Shown here in pieces: positions 1 to 7,600 of a stretch of 28,492 nt of DNA. Source of the DNA: Bacillota bacterium (GTDB lineage Bacteria > Bacillota > Clostridia > Oscillospirales > Acutalibacteraceae); the NCBI GenBank assembly GCA_023417635.1, contig JAEZFF010000053.1, positions 1-28,492 of the forward strand. The letters run 5' to 3'. Both the position numbers and the translations under genes were made by a program. Positions within the stretch are counted from its first letter, which is position 1; the number at the start of each line of letters is the position of its first letter. Under the pieces are notes generated by a model. It was not told the DNA's origin, made no database searches, and was given only the letters and a program-made list of their open reading frames with translations.

Positions 1-704
1 GCCTTTTCGATGATATGAACAATCTTGCGGAGTCCGTCAAGACACGTACAGAAGCCATGAAAATGGAAGCTTTGCAGACCGGAAAGGTGACCGTCAATGA
101 AAACAATGTGAATCTCAGCATGGACTACGGTGTGCCAAAAAGCAATGTGGTGACTGGTGACTGGTCGAAAGCGGACGCGGATATTCTTGGCGCAATTCAG
201 ACATGGATTGACCTTGGCGCGGAAAACGGTCAGACACTGACCAAAGGTGTGACTTCCACCAAAATCATGCGTGCCATTCAGAAGAACACTGCCGTGCAGA
301 CGGCAATCCGTGGTGCGACGGGAGCGGGCACATTCACTTCGGTACAGCAGGTCAATACATTGCTGTCCGATATGTTTGGCGGTCTGACACTGGCGGTGGA
401 CGATGAACGCTACTCGGAGCGGCCGGATAAAGCCGGTAAACGTAAGAGCCACCGCTTTTTTGCGGAAAATGCGCTTTCCCTCTTTGCACCGCAGAATGAT
501 GGTACCGCAGGAAATGGTTTGTGGGGCGTGACACCGGAAGAGGAAGCAGCTGGCCCGTACACAGAAAAATCTGCGTACCAGTTTATTACCATGGCGCGCT
601 GGCAGACTGCTGACCCGGTCGCAACCTGGACGAAAGCATCCGGTATGTTTATCCCGGTATTGCCGAATCCGAACGGCCTTGTCTGCGCAACCATTACTAT
701 TTGA
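1..704 (+). CDS. Phage major capsid protein (gpE-like), 3' part
   Basis: The reading frame is open from the left edge (phase: the first full codon starts at base 3) to a TGA at 702-704, so the N-terminus lies outside the window; the ATG at 15 is internal. The visible 233 or so residues resemble the C-terminal two thirds of lambda gpE-type major capsid proteins: a helical stretch rich in charged residues (TRTEAMKMEALQTGKV), a core ending in FAENALSLFAP, and a C-terminal part with the typical 'MARWQTADPVATWTKASGMFIPVLPNPN' region of this family. It builds the icosahedral shell. The position just ahead of a head-fibre gene and head-tail connector genes fits. The family assignment comes from recognised style, not from a search. 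Confidence 0.8.
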   Translation, partial: LFDDMNNLAESVKTRTEAMKMEALQTGKVTVNENNVNLSMDYGVPKSNVVTGDWSKADADILGAIQTWIDLGAENGQTLTKGVTSTKIMRAIQKNTAVQTAIRGATGAGTFTSVQQVNTLLSDMFGGLTLAVDDERYSERPDKAGKRKSHRFFAENALSLFAPQNDGTAGNGLWGVTPEEEAAGPYTEKSAYQFITMARWQTADPVATWTKASGMFIPVLPNPNGLVCATITI

Positions 705-720
705 CAGGAGGTTTTGAATT

Positions 721-993
721 ATGGCTTATACACCTACGAATTGGAAAAATGGCGATGTGATTACTGCCGACCGGCTGAATAAGCTGGAACAAGGAGTTAG
801 CAATGAACAGGTTGGACCACAGGGGGAGACCGGAGCATCCGGTGTAAACGGGAAAGATGGAAAAGATGCAGTAATTACTCCGGGCACAGCCGTGGCAGAT
901 GTAGCAGAAGGAGCAGATGCAGCGGCACTTCGCACAAGCCTAAACAGCTTGCTGGCAAGCCTGCGCACTGCCGGACTGCTGGTAAAGGAATGA
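721..993 (+). CDS. Head fibre protein, collagen-like
   Basis: This 90-residue protein starts at an ATG behind a strong AGGAGG. It opens with YTPTNWKNGDVITADRLNKLEQG, a module seen at the base of phage head fibres and appendages. Next is a short collagen-like Gly-X-Y stretch (GPQGETGASGVNGKDGKD, about residues 33-50), then a helical tail (PGTAVADVAEGADAAALRTSLNSLLASLR). The layout matches the phi29 gp8.5-type head-fibre family, whose trimers decorate the capsid surface. The position right after the capsid gene supports this. Its stop overlaps the next start (ATGA), suggesting coupled translation. The role in capsid decoration or mucus/host adhesion is inferred. Confidence 0.75.
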   Translation: MAYTPTNWKNGDVITADRLNKLEQGVSNEQVGPQGETGASGVNGKDGKDAVITPGTAVADVAEGADAAALRTSLNSLLASLRTAGLLVKE

Positions 994-1325
994 CTGCGGC
1001 AGACTGGGAGACTGCCGGTGTCCCGCTGCCGGATGAGCAGTCCGAAACTATTCTTTTAGCAAATGCGGCGCTGGAGTGGATTGGCGAACATACCACTCTG
1101 GACGTATCGAAAGATTTACCGCCCGGTGCAAAGGTGTTTGTGATGAAGTACATTGCACTGATGCAGCAGATAGATGGAATCACCAGTGAGAGCCTTGCCG
1201 GGATGTCACAGTCCTTTGATACCACGGAAAAAGACTTACAGCTTCTGCAGCTTGCCCGCGAACTCATGAGTACATACATGAAATCCGATGTTCGGTTTGT
1301 TTCTGCGAAAGGCAGGTGGCAGTGA
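990..1325 (+). CDS. Head-tail connector (adaptor) protein
   Basis: A 111-residue, mostly helical acidic protein that overlaps the head-fibre gene by four bases. Size, helix content (LLANAALEWIGEHTTL, KVFVMKYIALMQQIDG, LQLLQLARELMSTYM) and position between capsid and neck genes match gp6-type adaptors that dock on the portal ring and start the neck. No catalytic motif is visible. The assignment rests largely on gene order, which is well conserved in tailed phages of Bacillota. A generic DNA-packaging accessory protein is the alternative. Confidence 0.6.
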   Translation: MTAADWETAGVPLPDEQSETILLANAALEWIGEHTTLDVSKDLPPGAKVFVMKYIALMQQIDGITSESLAGMSQSFDTTEKDLQLLQLARELMSTYMKSDVRFVSAKGRWQ

Positions 1326-1822
1326 TGCCAGTGTCATGGAAAACGGTAAAGAATGATTTTCCAAAGATGCAGGCGACAGTGCAGGAATTGCATGGCCGTT
1401 CGGTTGAAGTCGGCTGTACCGGTGAAAACGCTTGGCTTGCTGGAATCCATGAGTATGGTTGCCACATCCAAGTAACACCAAAAATGCGTGCTTGGTTTGC
1501 GAGAAATGGCTATCCCTTAAAAAAAACGACGACTGAAATCGTGATACCGGAGCGCTCGTTTTTGCGGGCAGGTTTCGACGAACACGCAGAAACTGTCCTT
1601 AAGGAATACGATGAACTTACCGGCGATGTGCTAAACGGTAAAATACCTGCTTCGGTACTTTTAGAAGGACTCGGACAAGAACTTGCGGCTAAGATAAAAA
1701 CTTATGCGCGGAACCTTTCTGAACCTCCGAACAGCGCTATGACAGTGCAGCGCAAGGGCGGCAGTAATCCGCTTGTTAAGACCGGCGGCATGATTGAGTC
1801 CATCAACTATGAGGTGAAATGA
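1325..1822 (+). CDS. HK97 gp10-like / gpS-like neck protein
   Basis: The likely start is the ATG at 1325, which overlaps the preceding stop as TGATG and sits behind an AGGTGG; upstream GTG codons at 1316 and 1322 are in frame but less convincing. The 165-residue product contains AWLAGIHEYGCHIQVTP followed by IPERSFLRAGFDEH. This is the arrangement 'ExG ... IPxRxFLRxxxD' typical of HK97 gp10 and Mu/P2 virion-morphogenesis proteins that complete the tail or the neck. The C-terminus 'NPLVKTGGMIESINYEVK' is also typical of the family ('LxxTGxLxxSI'). It acts in joining tail to head. Confidence 0.7.
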   Translation: MPVSWKTVKNDFPKMQATVQELHGRSVEVGCTGENAWLAGIHEYGCHIQVTPKMRAWFARNGYPLKKTTTEIVIPERSFLRAGFDEHAETVLKEYDELTGDVLNGKIPASVLLEGLGQELAAKIKTYARNLSEPPNSAMTVQRKGGSNPLVKTGGMIESINYEVK

Positions 1823-2199
1823 TGGCGAGCCTGTATGATTTTACACGGCTTATAAAAAGGTATTCGAGTGCTTTTTCATTTGTCCCTGCAGCTGCTCCAA
1901 CCGGAAAATACTCTGGCGGCGAACTTTTGCCAGAGCCAAAGCCTGAACCCATAGCCATGTCTGGAGCAATCGTTCCTCTTCCTGAGCAGAAAATTTATCA
2001 GTCCGGCGGAAGTTACACCACACAGGACAGGCAGTTATACCTATGCCAACCACTGCCGGATGCGCTGGAAGGTGCCGCGGTGGAGTATCAAGGGCACAGC
2101 TACAATGTGGAACAGGACACCGATTGGAGTGCCTACGCGGATGTGTATGTTTATCTTTTAAAGCGGGTGAGCAAGTTTGAAAACTCTAAGGGAGGTTGA
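1822..2199 (+). CDS. Putative head-closure protein
   Basis: I do not recognise a named family. The ATG at 1822 (MASLYDF) is preferred over the one at 1819 because GAGGTGA ends seven or so bases upstream; it overlaps the preceding stop as TGATG. The product is about 125 residues, predicted beta-rich toward the C-terminus (GAAVEYQGHSYNVEQDTDWSAYADVYVYLLKRV). That end resembles head-closure/stopper proteins, which are small beta-barrels ending in a strand such as 'DVYxYxLKRV'. It sits between the gp10-like and tail-terminator genes, exactly where the stopper gene normally lies. The functional call is positional. Confidence 0.5.
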   Translation: MASLYDFTRLIKRYSSAFSFVPAAAPTGKYSGGELLPEPKPEPIAMSGAIVPLPEQKIYQSGGSYTTQDRQLYLCQPLPDALEGAAVEYQGHSYNVEQDTDWSAYADVYVYLLKRVSKFENSKGG

Positions 2200-2644
2200 A
2201 ACGGCGGTGGCGGACGGGCTGCAGGCATATCTCAAATGCCCGGTCATCCGCTCCAACCAAACAGCTCCAGTTCCGCCATACCCTTATGTGTCGTTTACGA
2301 TAACAAGCATTGCGCAAGCCGCAGGAGGCTCATGGGCTATGGCCGAGGACGGCAGGCAGTATAAGGATTTGCCGCAAACATGGAGCATTACGGTTCAAAG
2401 TGACGACCCAGTTGCCGTGCAGCAGCTTGCTTTCGACGCGGCGGAGTGGTTTGATACTGAAGTCGGCCGGAACTACCTTACTGACAATGAAATATCCGTG
2501 CAGAGCATTGGAAACATCACAAACCGGGACAATTTGCTCTCTATTGAGTACGAATTTCGGGAGGGCTTTGATGTTTCGCTCCTGTTGCGCCATTACACAA
2601 AGGAAAGTGTATTTAACATTTCTGGAATCATTGAAACTATTTAG
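2177..2644 (+). CDS. Tail terminator / neck protein
   Basis: Translation probably starts at the TTG at 2177 (behind GGGTGAG), giving a 23-base overlap with the preceding gene. A GTG at 2207 behind AAGGGAGG is an alternative that would trim ten residues. The 155-residue product has the pattern of phage neck terminator proteins: a helix (REVETAVADGLQAYL), then 'PYPYVSFTIT', a central strand with 'WSITVQSDDPVAVQQLAFDAAEWF', and a final strand 'LLSIEYEFREGFDVSLL'. Such proteins cap the tail tube and fix tail length termination. Location directly before the sheath gene supports the role. Confidence 0.65.
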   Translation: MKTLREVETAVADGLQAYLKCPVIRSNQTAPVPPYPYVSFTITSIAQAAGGSWAMAEDGRQYKDLPQTWSITVQSDDPVAVQQLAFDAAEWFDTEVGRNYLTDNEISVQSIGNITNRDNLLSIEYEFREGFDVSLLLRHYTKESVFNISGIIETI

Positions 2645-2659
2645 GAGGTGGCCATATTT

Positions 2660-3760
2660 ATGGCAGATTCAAAAGTCGGTACGGCTCAGGCTGGTGCCGC
2701 AGTCGTTGGGGGAGGCGCAAGCAACGCGATTCCCAGTGACATTAAAGTATCTCTTACCCTTTCGAAATCCGTCGGAAAATCCGGCTTCGGGATTCCGCTG
2801 ATTCTGGCCGGAGGCCAGACAAAAACAGTTCCGTATACCGAGTGTGTGGATATTGATGAAGTCCGCGCTATTTGCGGGGCTGACAGCCCAGTAACTGCGG
2901 CGGCTGCACTCATGTTTAAGCAAAGTAATGAACGTTTTAAGATTGCCGTATGTGCAGCCACAGACAAAGCAGCAGTAGCAGTGCCAAAATTGCTTTCCAA
3001 TGGCTGGCGCCAGCTTGTTGTTCCAACCGAAGGGACCGAATCCGACAGTACAATTACAGAGATTTCTGATGTAATTGAAGCAAGTGACCGCGAGTACTTC
3101 GCTACGGTTCATGATCTTGCTGCAGCGCCGAGCAAAACAATCCCTGGCATGGTAGATGGAAAAGAAGCCCAGGTGCCTCGAGACCGTACAATCGGGTTCA
3201 GCTATCCTACAGCCGGGGTTTATGCGGCGGCCGCACTTGTAGGTGCAATCGCACAGAAGACCCCAGGTACATACACCTGCAAAAATCTCATCCTTAAAGG
3301 AATTGATCCACTCCTTCTCGACGATGAAACCGTAAAGTCGATTCATGACACTGGCTGCATTACCTTTGTCACCAAGGCGGGAGATAATGTAACAACCGAA
3401 GGTAAAACCATCGGCGGCGAATACATTGACATCGTAGACGGCAAGGATTACATTATCTGGCGCATTCAGAATGACAGCCAGAAGATTCTTAACTCTTCCA
3501 GCAAAGTCCCGTTTAACGACAACGGCATTGCTCAGTTGGAAGCCGCCTGCGTCGGCGTTATGAAGGATTGCTATGGTGACGGCAATCTTATCATTGAAAC
3601 AAATGACGACGGGAAGCCGGCTTATTCCGTCCATTATGGCAGCCGTGCTGAAACAAACGCTGCTGACCGTGCAAACCGGCATTATGCTCTTGGTCATTTC
3701 AGTTTCCGACTGCTTGGTGCTATCCATACAGCCGAGATTAACGGCAGCATCGTGATTTAA
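2660..3760 (+). CDS. Contractile tail sheath protein
   Basis: AGGAGG at 2643-2648 points to the ATG at 2660 (MADSKVG), not the in-frame GTG at 2648. The 366-residue product begins with a short region, then a domain on FGIPLILAGGQTKTVPYTECVDIDEV, and ends with RHYALGHFSFRLLGAIHTAEINGSIVI. The C-terminal beta strand is like those that interlock sheath subunits. Its size is at the small end for sheath proteins. The gene lies between the terminator and a tube-like gene, the standard order in contractile-tail phages. Sheath subunits wrap the tube and contract to drive the spike through the envelope. The identification combines position and family style; I see no other candidate sheath in the window. 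Confidence 0.75.
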   Translation: MADSKVGTAQAGAAVVGGGASNAIPSDIKVSLTLSKSVGKSGFGIPLILAGGQTKTVPYTECVDIDEVRAICGADSPVTAAAALMFKQSNERFKIAVCAATDKAAVAVPKLLSNGWRQLVVPTEGTESDSTITEISDVIEASDREYFATVHDLAAAPSKTIPGMVDGKEAQVPRDRTIGFSYPTAGVYAAAALVGAIAQKTPGTYTCKNLILKGIDPLLLDDETVKSIHDTGCITFVTKAGDNVTTEGKTIGGEYIDIVDGKDYIIWRIQNDSQKILNSSSKVPFNDNGIAQLEAACVGVMKDCYGDGNLIIETNDDGKPAYSVHYGSRAETNAADRANRHYALGHFSFRLLGAIHTAEINGSIVI

Positions 3761-3774
3761 AGGGGGAATGAACA

Positions 3775-4173
3775 GTGTACACAATCTATAACGCAAAAGA
3801 CGTGACTACGACTGTCGGCGGTATCTTGATTACCGGTTATTCCGGTGATGATATGGTGTCTGGTTCCCAGAATGAGGACAGTGTTCAGCCTGTAGTCGGT
3901 GCGCAGGGTGATGTCGTTGCGAATGTGAGCAATAATCATCTTGGCAAGATTACTCTTTCTGTAGGTGTCGGCTGCCCACAGTATGCGTACCTTCTTGACC
4001 TTGCTCAGTCACATAAGGTAGTTCCGGTATGGTGCGTAAACAAGTCAGTTGGGGAGCGCTTCGGAGGTCAGCAGGCTATGATTACGAAGTACCCGGACAC
4101 GAAGAACGGCGTAAAGGCCGACACAAGGGTATTCGATTTCACCGTGTTTGATTATGCGCTGGAATCCACGTGA
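3775..4173 (+). CDS. Tail tube protein
   Basis: The start is a GTG at 3775 behind AGGGGGA (3761-3767). The 132-residue product (MYTIYNAKDVTTTVGGILITGYSGDDMVSGSQNEDS) resembles the DUF3277-type family of small myovirus tube proteins. The phrases 'TVGGILITGYSGDDMV' and the central 'GAQGDVVANVSNNHLGKITLSV' are typical of the family. Tube subunits stack as hexamers inside the sheath. It follows the sheath gene by 14 bases. A terminator-like hairpin directly after it (4190-4218) probably keeps sheath and tube at higher transcript levels than the genes behind. Confidence 0.8.
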   Translation: MYTIYNAKDVTTTVGGILITGYSGDDMVSGSQNEDSVQPVVGAQGDVVANVSNNHLGKITLSVGVGCPQYAYLLDLAQSHKVVPVWCVNKSVGERFGGQQAMITKYPDTKNGVKADTRVFDFTVFDYALEST

Positions 4174-4189
4174 GAATAAAAATGATTAC

Positions 4190-4218
4190 GGCGGCTGCCA
4201 ATCACGGCCGCCTTTTTT
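4190..4218 (+). terminator. Intra-operon rho-independent terminator after the tail tube gene
   Basis: GGCGGC (4190-4195) pairs with GCCGCC (4207-4212) around an 11-base loop, with a wobble pair extending the stem, followed directly by six T. It lies between tail tube and chaperone genes in an otherwise continuous operon, so it is probably a partial terminator that sets protein dosage. Confidence 0.75.
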
Positions 4219-4232
4219 AAGGAGAGATTTAT

Positions 4233-4535
4233 ATGGTAAAGCCTTTTCAGGTAAAGAAGACAATCGGCGGCAAAGAATATACAGCCCAGTTCAACGGTAT
4301 TGGTGCTGCCCTTGATGGGCAGGATTTTTGGAACGCTGAGGATGGAGCTCATAGGAACCGCAGAATGGCAGATTACATCCTCAAAAACGTGATTGTAGAA
4401 CCGGCCGGCCTGACTCCTGACAGCTTTAATACTTACGGCGATATGAATGATGTCGTTTCCTGGGGCCTCGGAGTAATGAACGGCTACTTTCGGACAGAAG
4501 CCATTGCCGACACTGGTGCTAAAAAACAGAGCTGA
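4233..4535 (+). CDS. Tail assembly chaperone, short form (gpG-like)
   Basis: A 100-residue protein starting at ATG 4233 behind AAGGAGAG (4219-4226). It begins KPFQVKKTIGGKEYTAQFNGIGAAL and continues into an acidic helical region, as in the first product of tail assembly chaperone gene pairs (lambda G, Mu gp41, XkdN type). These proteins coat the tape measure while the tail is built. Its position between tube and tape measure is diagnostic. The frame ends at TGA 4533-4535 just after the run AAAAAAC, while the downstream coding frame (4528-4677) lies in the +1 frame. The extended form is therefore likely made by frameshifting. Confidence 0.75.
   Translation: MVKPFQVKKTIGGKEYTAQFNGIGAALDGQDFWNAEDGAHRNRRMADYILKNVIVEPAGLTPDSFNTYGDMNDVVSWGLGVMNGYFRTEAIADTGAKKQS
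4521..4527 (+). other. Putative programmed +1/-2 frameshift site (AAAAAAC)
   Basis: In the zero frame the ribosome reads GCT AAA AAA CAG AGC TGA. A slip of +1 (or -2) on the tandem AAA codons re-pairs tRNA-Lys perfectly and moves into the frame AAA AAC AGA GCT GAG, which is open to 4677. A -1 slip would meet a stop at about 4604 and gives no family-like sequence. Tail assembly chaperones commonly use frameshifting; -2 in phage Mu and +1 in some others are known. A GTG at 4516 in the downstream frame is a competing explanation but has no good ribosome binding site. Confidence 0.6.
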
Positions 4536-4677
4536 GGCGCACTGGCAGATTTGGCGCCTCATATTTGACGGCGGAATGGATTACAACACTGTATTTTACC
4601 AAATGACACCGTCTCAAATTGATGAAGCTAATGCTGCTCTTGATTATTTGATTGAACTTCGGAACAAAAGGGAGTGA
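4528..4677 (+). CDS. Tail assembly chaperone, frameshifted C-terminal extension (gpT-like)
   Basis: This 49-codon segment is open in the +1 frame relative to the upstream chaperone gene. It encodes RAEAHWQIWRLIFDGG, then MDYNTVFYQMTPSQIDEANAA, then a helix ending in LRNKRE. The 'M(D)YxxVxxMTxxEIxEAxxAL' style is what the T-part of tail chaperones looks like, where it contacts the tape measure protein. It has no convincing start signal of its own, which supports expression as a fusion of about 148 residues. Its TGA (4675-4677) overlaps the GTG start of the tape measure gene. Confidence 0.7.
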   Translation, partial: RAEAHWQIWRLIFDGGMDYNTVFYQMTPSQIDEANAALDYLIELRNKRE

Positions 4678-7600
4678 AAATTACGGGAGATAAAAATGTC
4701 ATCCGCGAGGATGTTGTAAAAGTCAGCTACGATATAGACGGCACGGGTATAAAATCCATTTCGGAGCAGGTGAAGTCTCTCGGTTCCGGTGCAGAGGAAT
4801 CCCTGGGTAAAGCAAATAAATCAGTAAAATCACTCGGAAATTCCTCAAAAACAGCTTCCAGCGGAGTTCGCTCCCTTGGCGGAAATGTAAAATCTCTTTC
4901 TGAATCCTTACAAAATGCTGGGAAACACGTTGAGAAACTTGGAAAAGGACTTTCTAGCCTTGGCGGCAAAATGACCGTCGGGCTTACCACCCCAATCCTT
5001 GGTGCGGGTACAGCTTCCGTAAAGTTCGCCACCGACGCGTCGACGAGTTTCGCAAAAGTTCAAACCATTGCAGATTCGACCAAGATGTCCTATTCGCAGC
5101 TCACAAATGGAGTTACGAAAGCATCCACTCAGACCGGTGTCGCCATTACAGACCTTAACGAAGCCTTGTATCAATCCATATCGGCCGGTGTAGATACTGG
5201 AAAATCAATCGGTTTTACAACAAACATGGTGAAACTGGCAAAAGGCGGTTTTACTACGACAGAAAGCGCTGTTGATGTTGTTACATCTGCATTGAACGCT
5301 TACGGTATGAGTGCCGACCAGGCTACAGCAGTATCGGACAAGTTGATTACCACCCAGAATATCGGTAAAACGACAGTTGACTTGCTTTCCAGCAGTCTCG
5401 GCATGGTTATTCCTACAGCGAAAGCATTCGGAGTAAATCTCGACACGGTATGCGCTGGTATGGCTGACCTTACCAAAAACGGTATTCAGACGGCAGAAGC
5501 GACCACTTACATGAACGCTATGTTCAATGAACTTGGCAAGTCCGGCACTGTGGCGGACAAGGCTCTGCGCAAAGTTACAGGCGAAGGCTTCACACAACTG
5601 CTGGGCAAGGGCAAAAGTGTTACCGACGTGCTGGCAATTCTGCAAAACAGCGCGAAGAAAAGTGGAAAATCACTCGCTGATATGTTTGGAACAGCTGAAG
5701 GCGGCAAGGCAGCACTTACCATCATGAAAGACGGTGGTACCGAATTTAATGGTATCGTAAAGTCCATGGCGAGCAGTGCCGGTGCCACAGAAGCGGCTTT
5801 TAAAAAGATGGATGCAACTCCAGCCGCAAAATTTCAAAAAGAATTAAACAAGCTGAAGAACACGGCCATTGATACCGGTACAAAACTGCTCCCGATTGTT
5901 ACAAAAGGCCTTGGGGAAGCAGATAAACTTCTCGATAAGCTGAACCAGCTTTCTACCGACCAAAAAGAATTTCTGATTAAAGCGGCGGCCGGAGTCGCGA
6001 TTGCAGGCCCTGCTGTAAAAGGAATCGGCAGCGTAACCGGTGTAATCAGTAAGCTCCTTAAGGTATTAGGAAAAAAGAGCGCCACGATCGCTGCATCTCA
6101 AGTTGCTAAAACTTTAGAAAAAGATGTTCCGGAAGGCGCTGCAGCCACAGCAAAAGGCTTCGGTATCGCGTCTAAAGCCGGAGGGATGCTTTCTACTGCT
6201 TTTGCGGCAATTCCACTGCCAGCCAAAATTGCGCTTGGTGTTGGTGCAGCCGCAGCGATAGGCATTGGCGTTGCAGTGAAAAAGGCGCATGACGATGCAG
6301 TGCAGGCAGACTTGGCAAAGCGTTTCGGAGATATTACGCTGTCGGCCGAAGAGTGCGAAGATGCTGCTAAGAAGCTGACAAATACGCCGTGGACTATCAA
6401 GCTCAATGGGGTATCTGAAGCAAAAACACAGCTTGACGGGTTAAAGCAGAGCGTAGATTCGGCGGCCACCGCGATGCAAAAAATCGAATGGAAGGCAAAC
6501 ACCGGAATTTCGCTTTCCGACGAAGATAAGAGTGGACTTAAGAGTTCAGCGGAAAGTCTGTCTCAGAACGCTCTCGGCTATCTTGATCAGAAGCGCTATA
6601 CAGCGGACCTCGCCGTCGATGCAGTGATGCAGCCGGGTTCCTATTCCAGCGAGAAGCTGTCAAAAAGTACAAGTGCCTATTATGGAAAAGCGCGTTCACA
6701 GGTCGAACAGCTGAATAAAGATATGGACGCCACGATTGCAAACGCATTGAAAGATGGCAAACTGAGTTCGGATGAGTCTGCTGAAATCGAAGCAATTCAA
6801 ACAAGCATTCAGGGGATGATTAATGCATCCTCCGAAAAAGAATACACAGCAAAGCTTAAAAATTTCCAGGTGAAGGCAACTACCGGAGGCCTGACAGCTG
6901 CAAGTTTTAAAGAACTTACAAACCAGATAGGGAAACAGACACAAACTTCTCTTGATAAAGCAAAGCAGTCCTATGACCTTGTAGTTTCCAACCTTAATAT
7001 GCAGCTTGTTGATGGCGCCATCTCAAAACACGATTATGACAGTCTTATGAAAGACGCCCAAGACAGCATGAATCAGCGTAAAACGACGTTGGAACTCAAA
7101 AATTACGGCATTACCATGGGTCCACTCGACAAAAAGTATAAATCAGAAATGACCAAGATTTCCAAAAGCGCTTCCGGAGTATTTACTTCAAAAGCTTTTG
7201 AAGACTTCGGCATTGGGAAACTCAATCTGAAAGGCTTCGACACTGCTGTATCCAACCAGCTGAAGGATGGTTTCAATTCTATTGATTCCGCTACAAGAGA
7301 CGGCCTGAAACAGTGCCTCGATGCGGCAAAGCCTGAAACCAAGCAGCTGGTTGAACTGGAAAACAGTTATTCGGCTGCCGGCAAGGTACCCCCAAAGGCA
7401 TTGATGGACAGTCTACAAGGCACTTTTAAAAAGGAAGTGGCGTCTGGAGATCTTACTCATAAGTGGGATCTCCTTGCCGGACAAGTAAATCAGTCGTCGG
7501 CGCTGAAAACTAAGCTGGGCGATATGGCAAAACTCGGGACGGAAATTCCGAAAGAGCTTGCCGACGCTCTGAAATCCGAATACGGCCTTGTCTACTCAGC

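Noticed and set aside
2669..3796. A 375-codon antisense frame covering the whole sheath gene
   Set aside because: It mirrors the codon pattern of the sheath gene, has no ribosome binding site and no family-like sequence.
4521..4535. A broken chaperone gene (frameshift mutation or sequencing error)
   Set aside because: A slippery A run exactly at the join, gene position and the known biology of tail chaperones favour programmed frameshifting, though an error in the A run cannot be excluded without reads.
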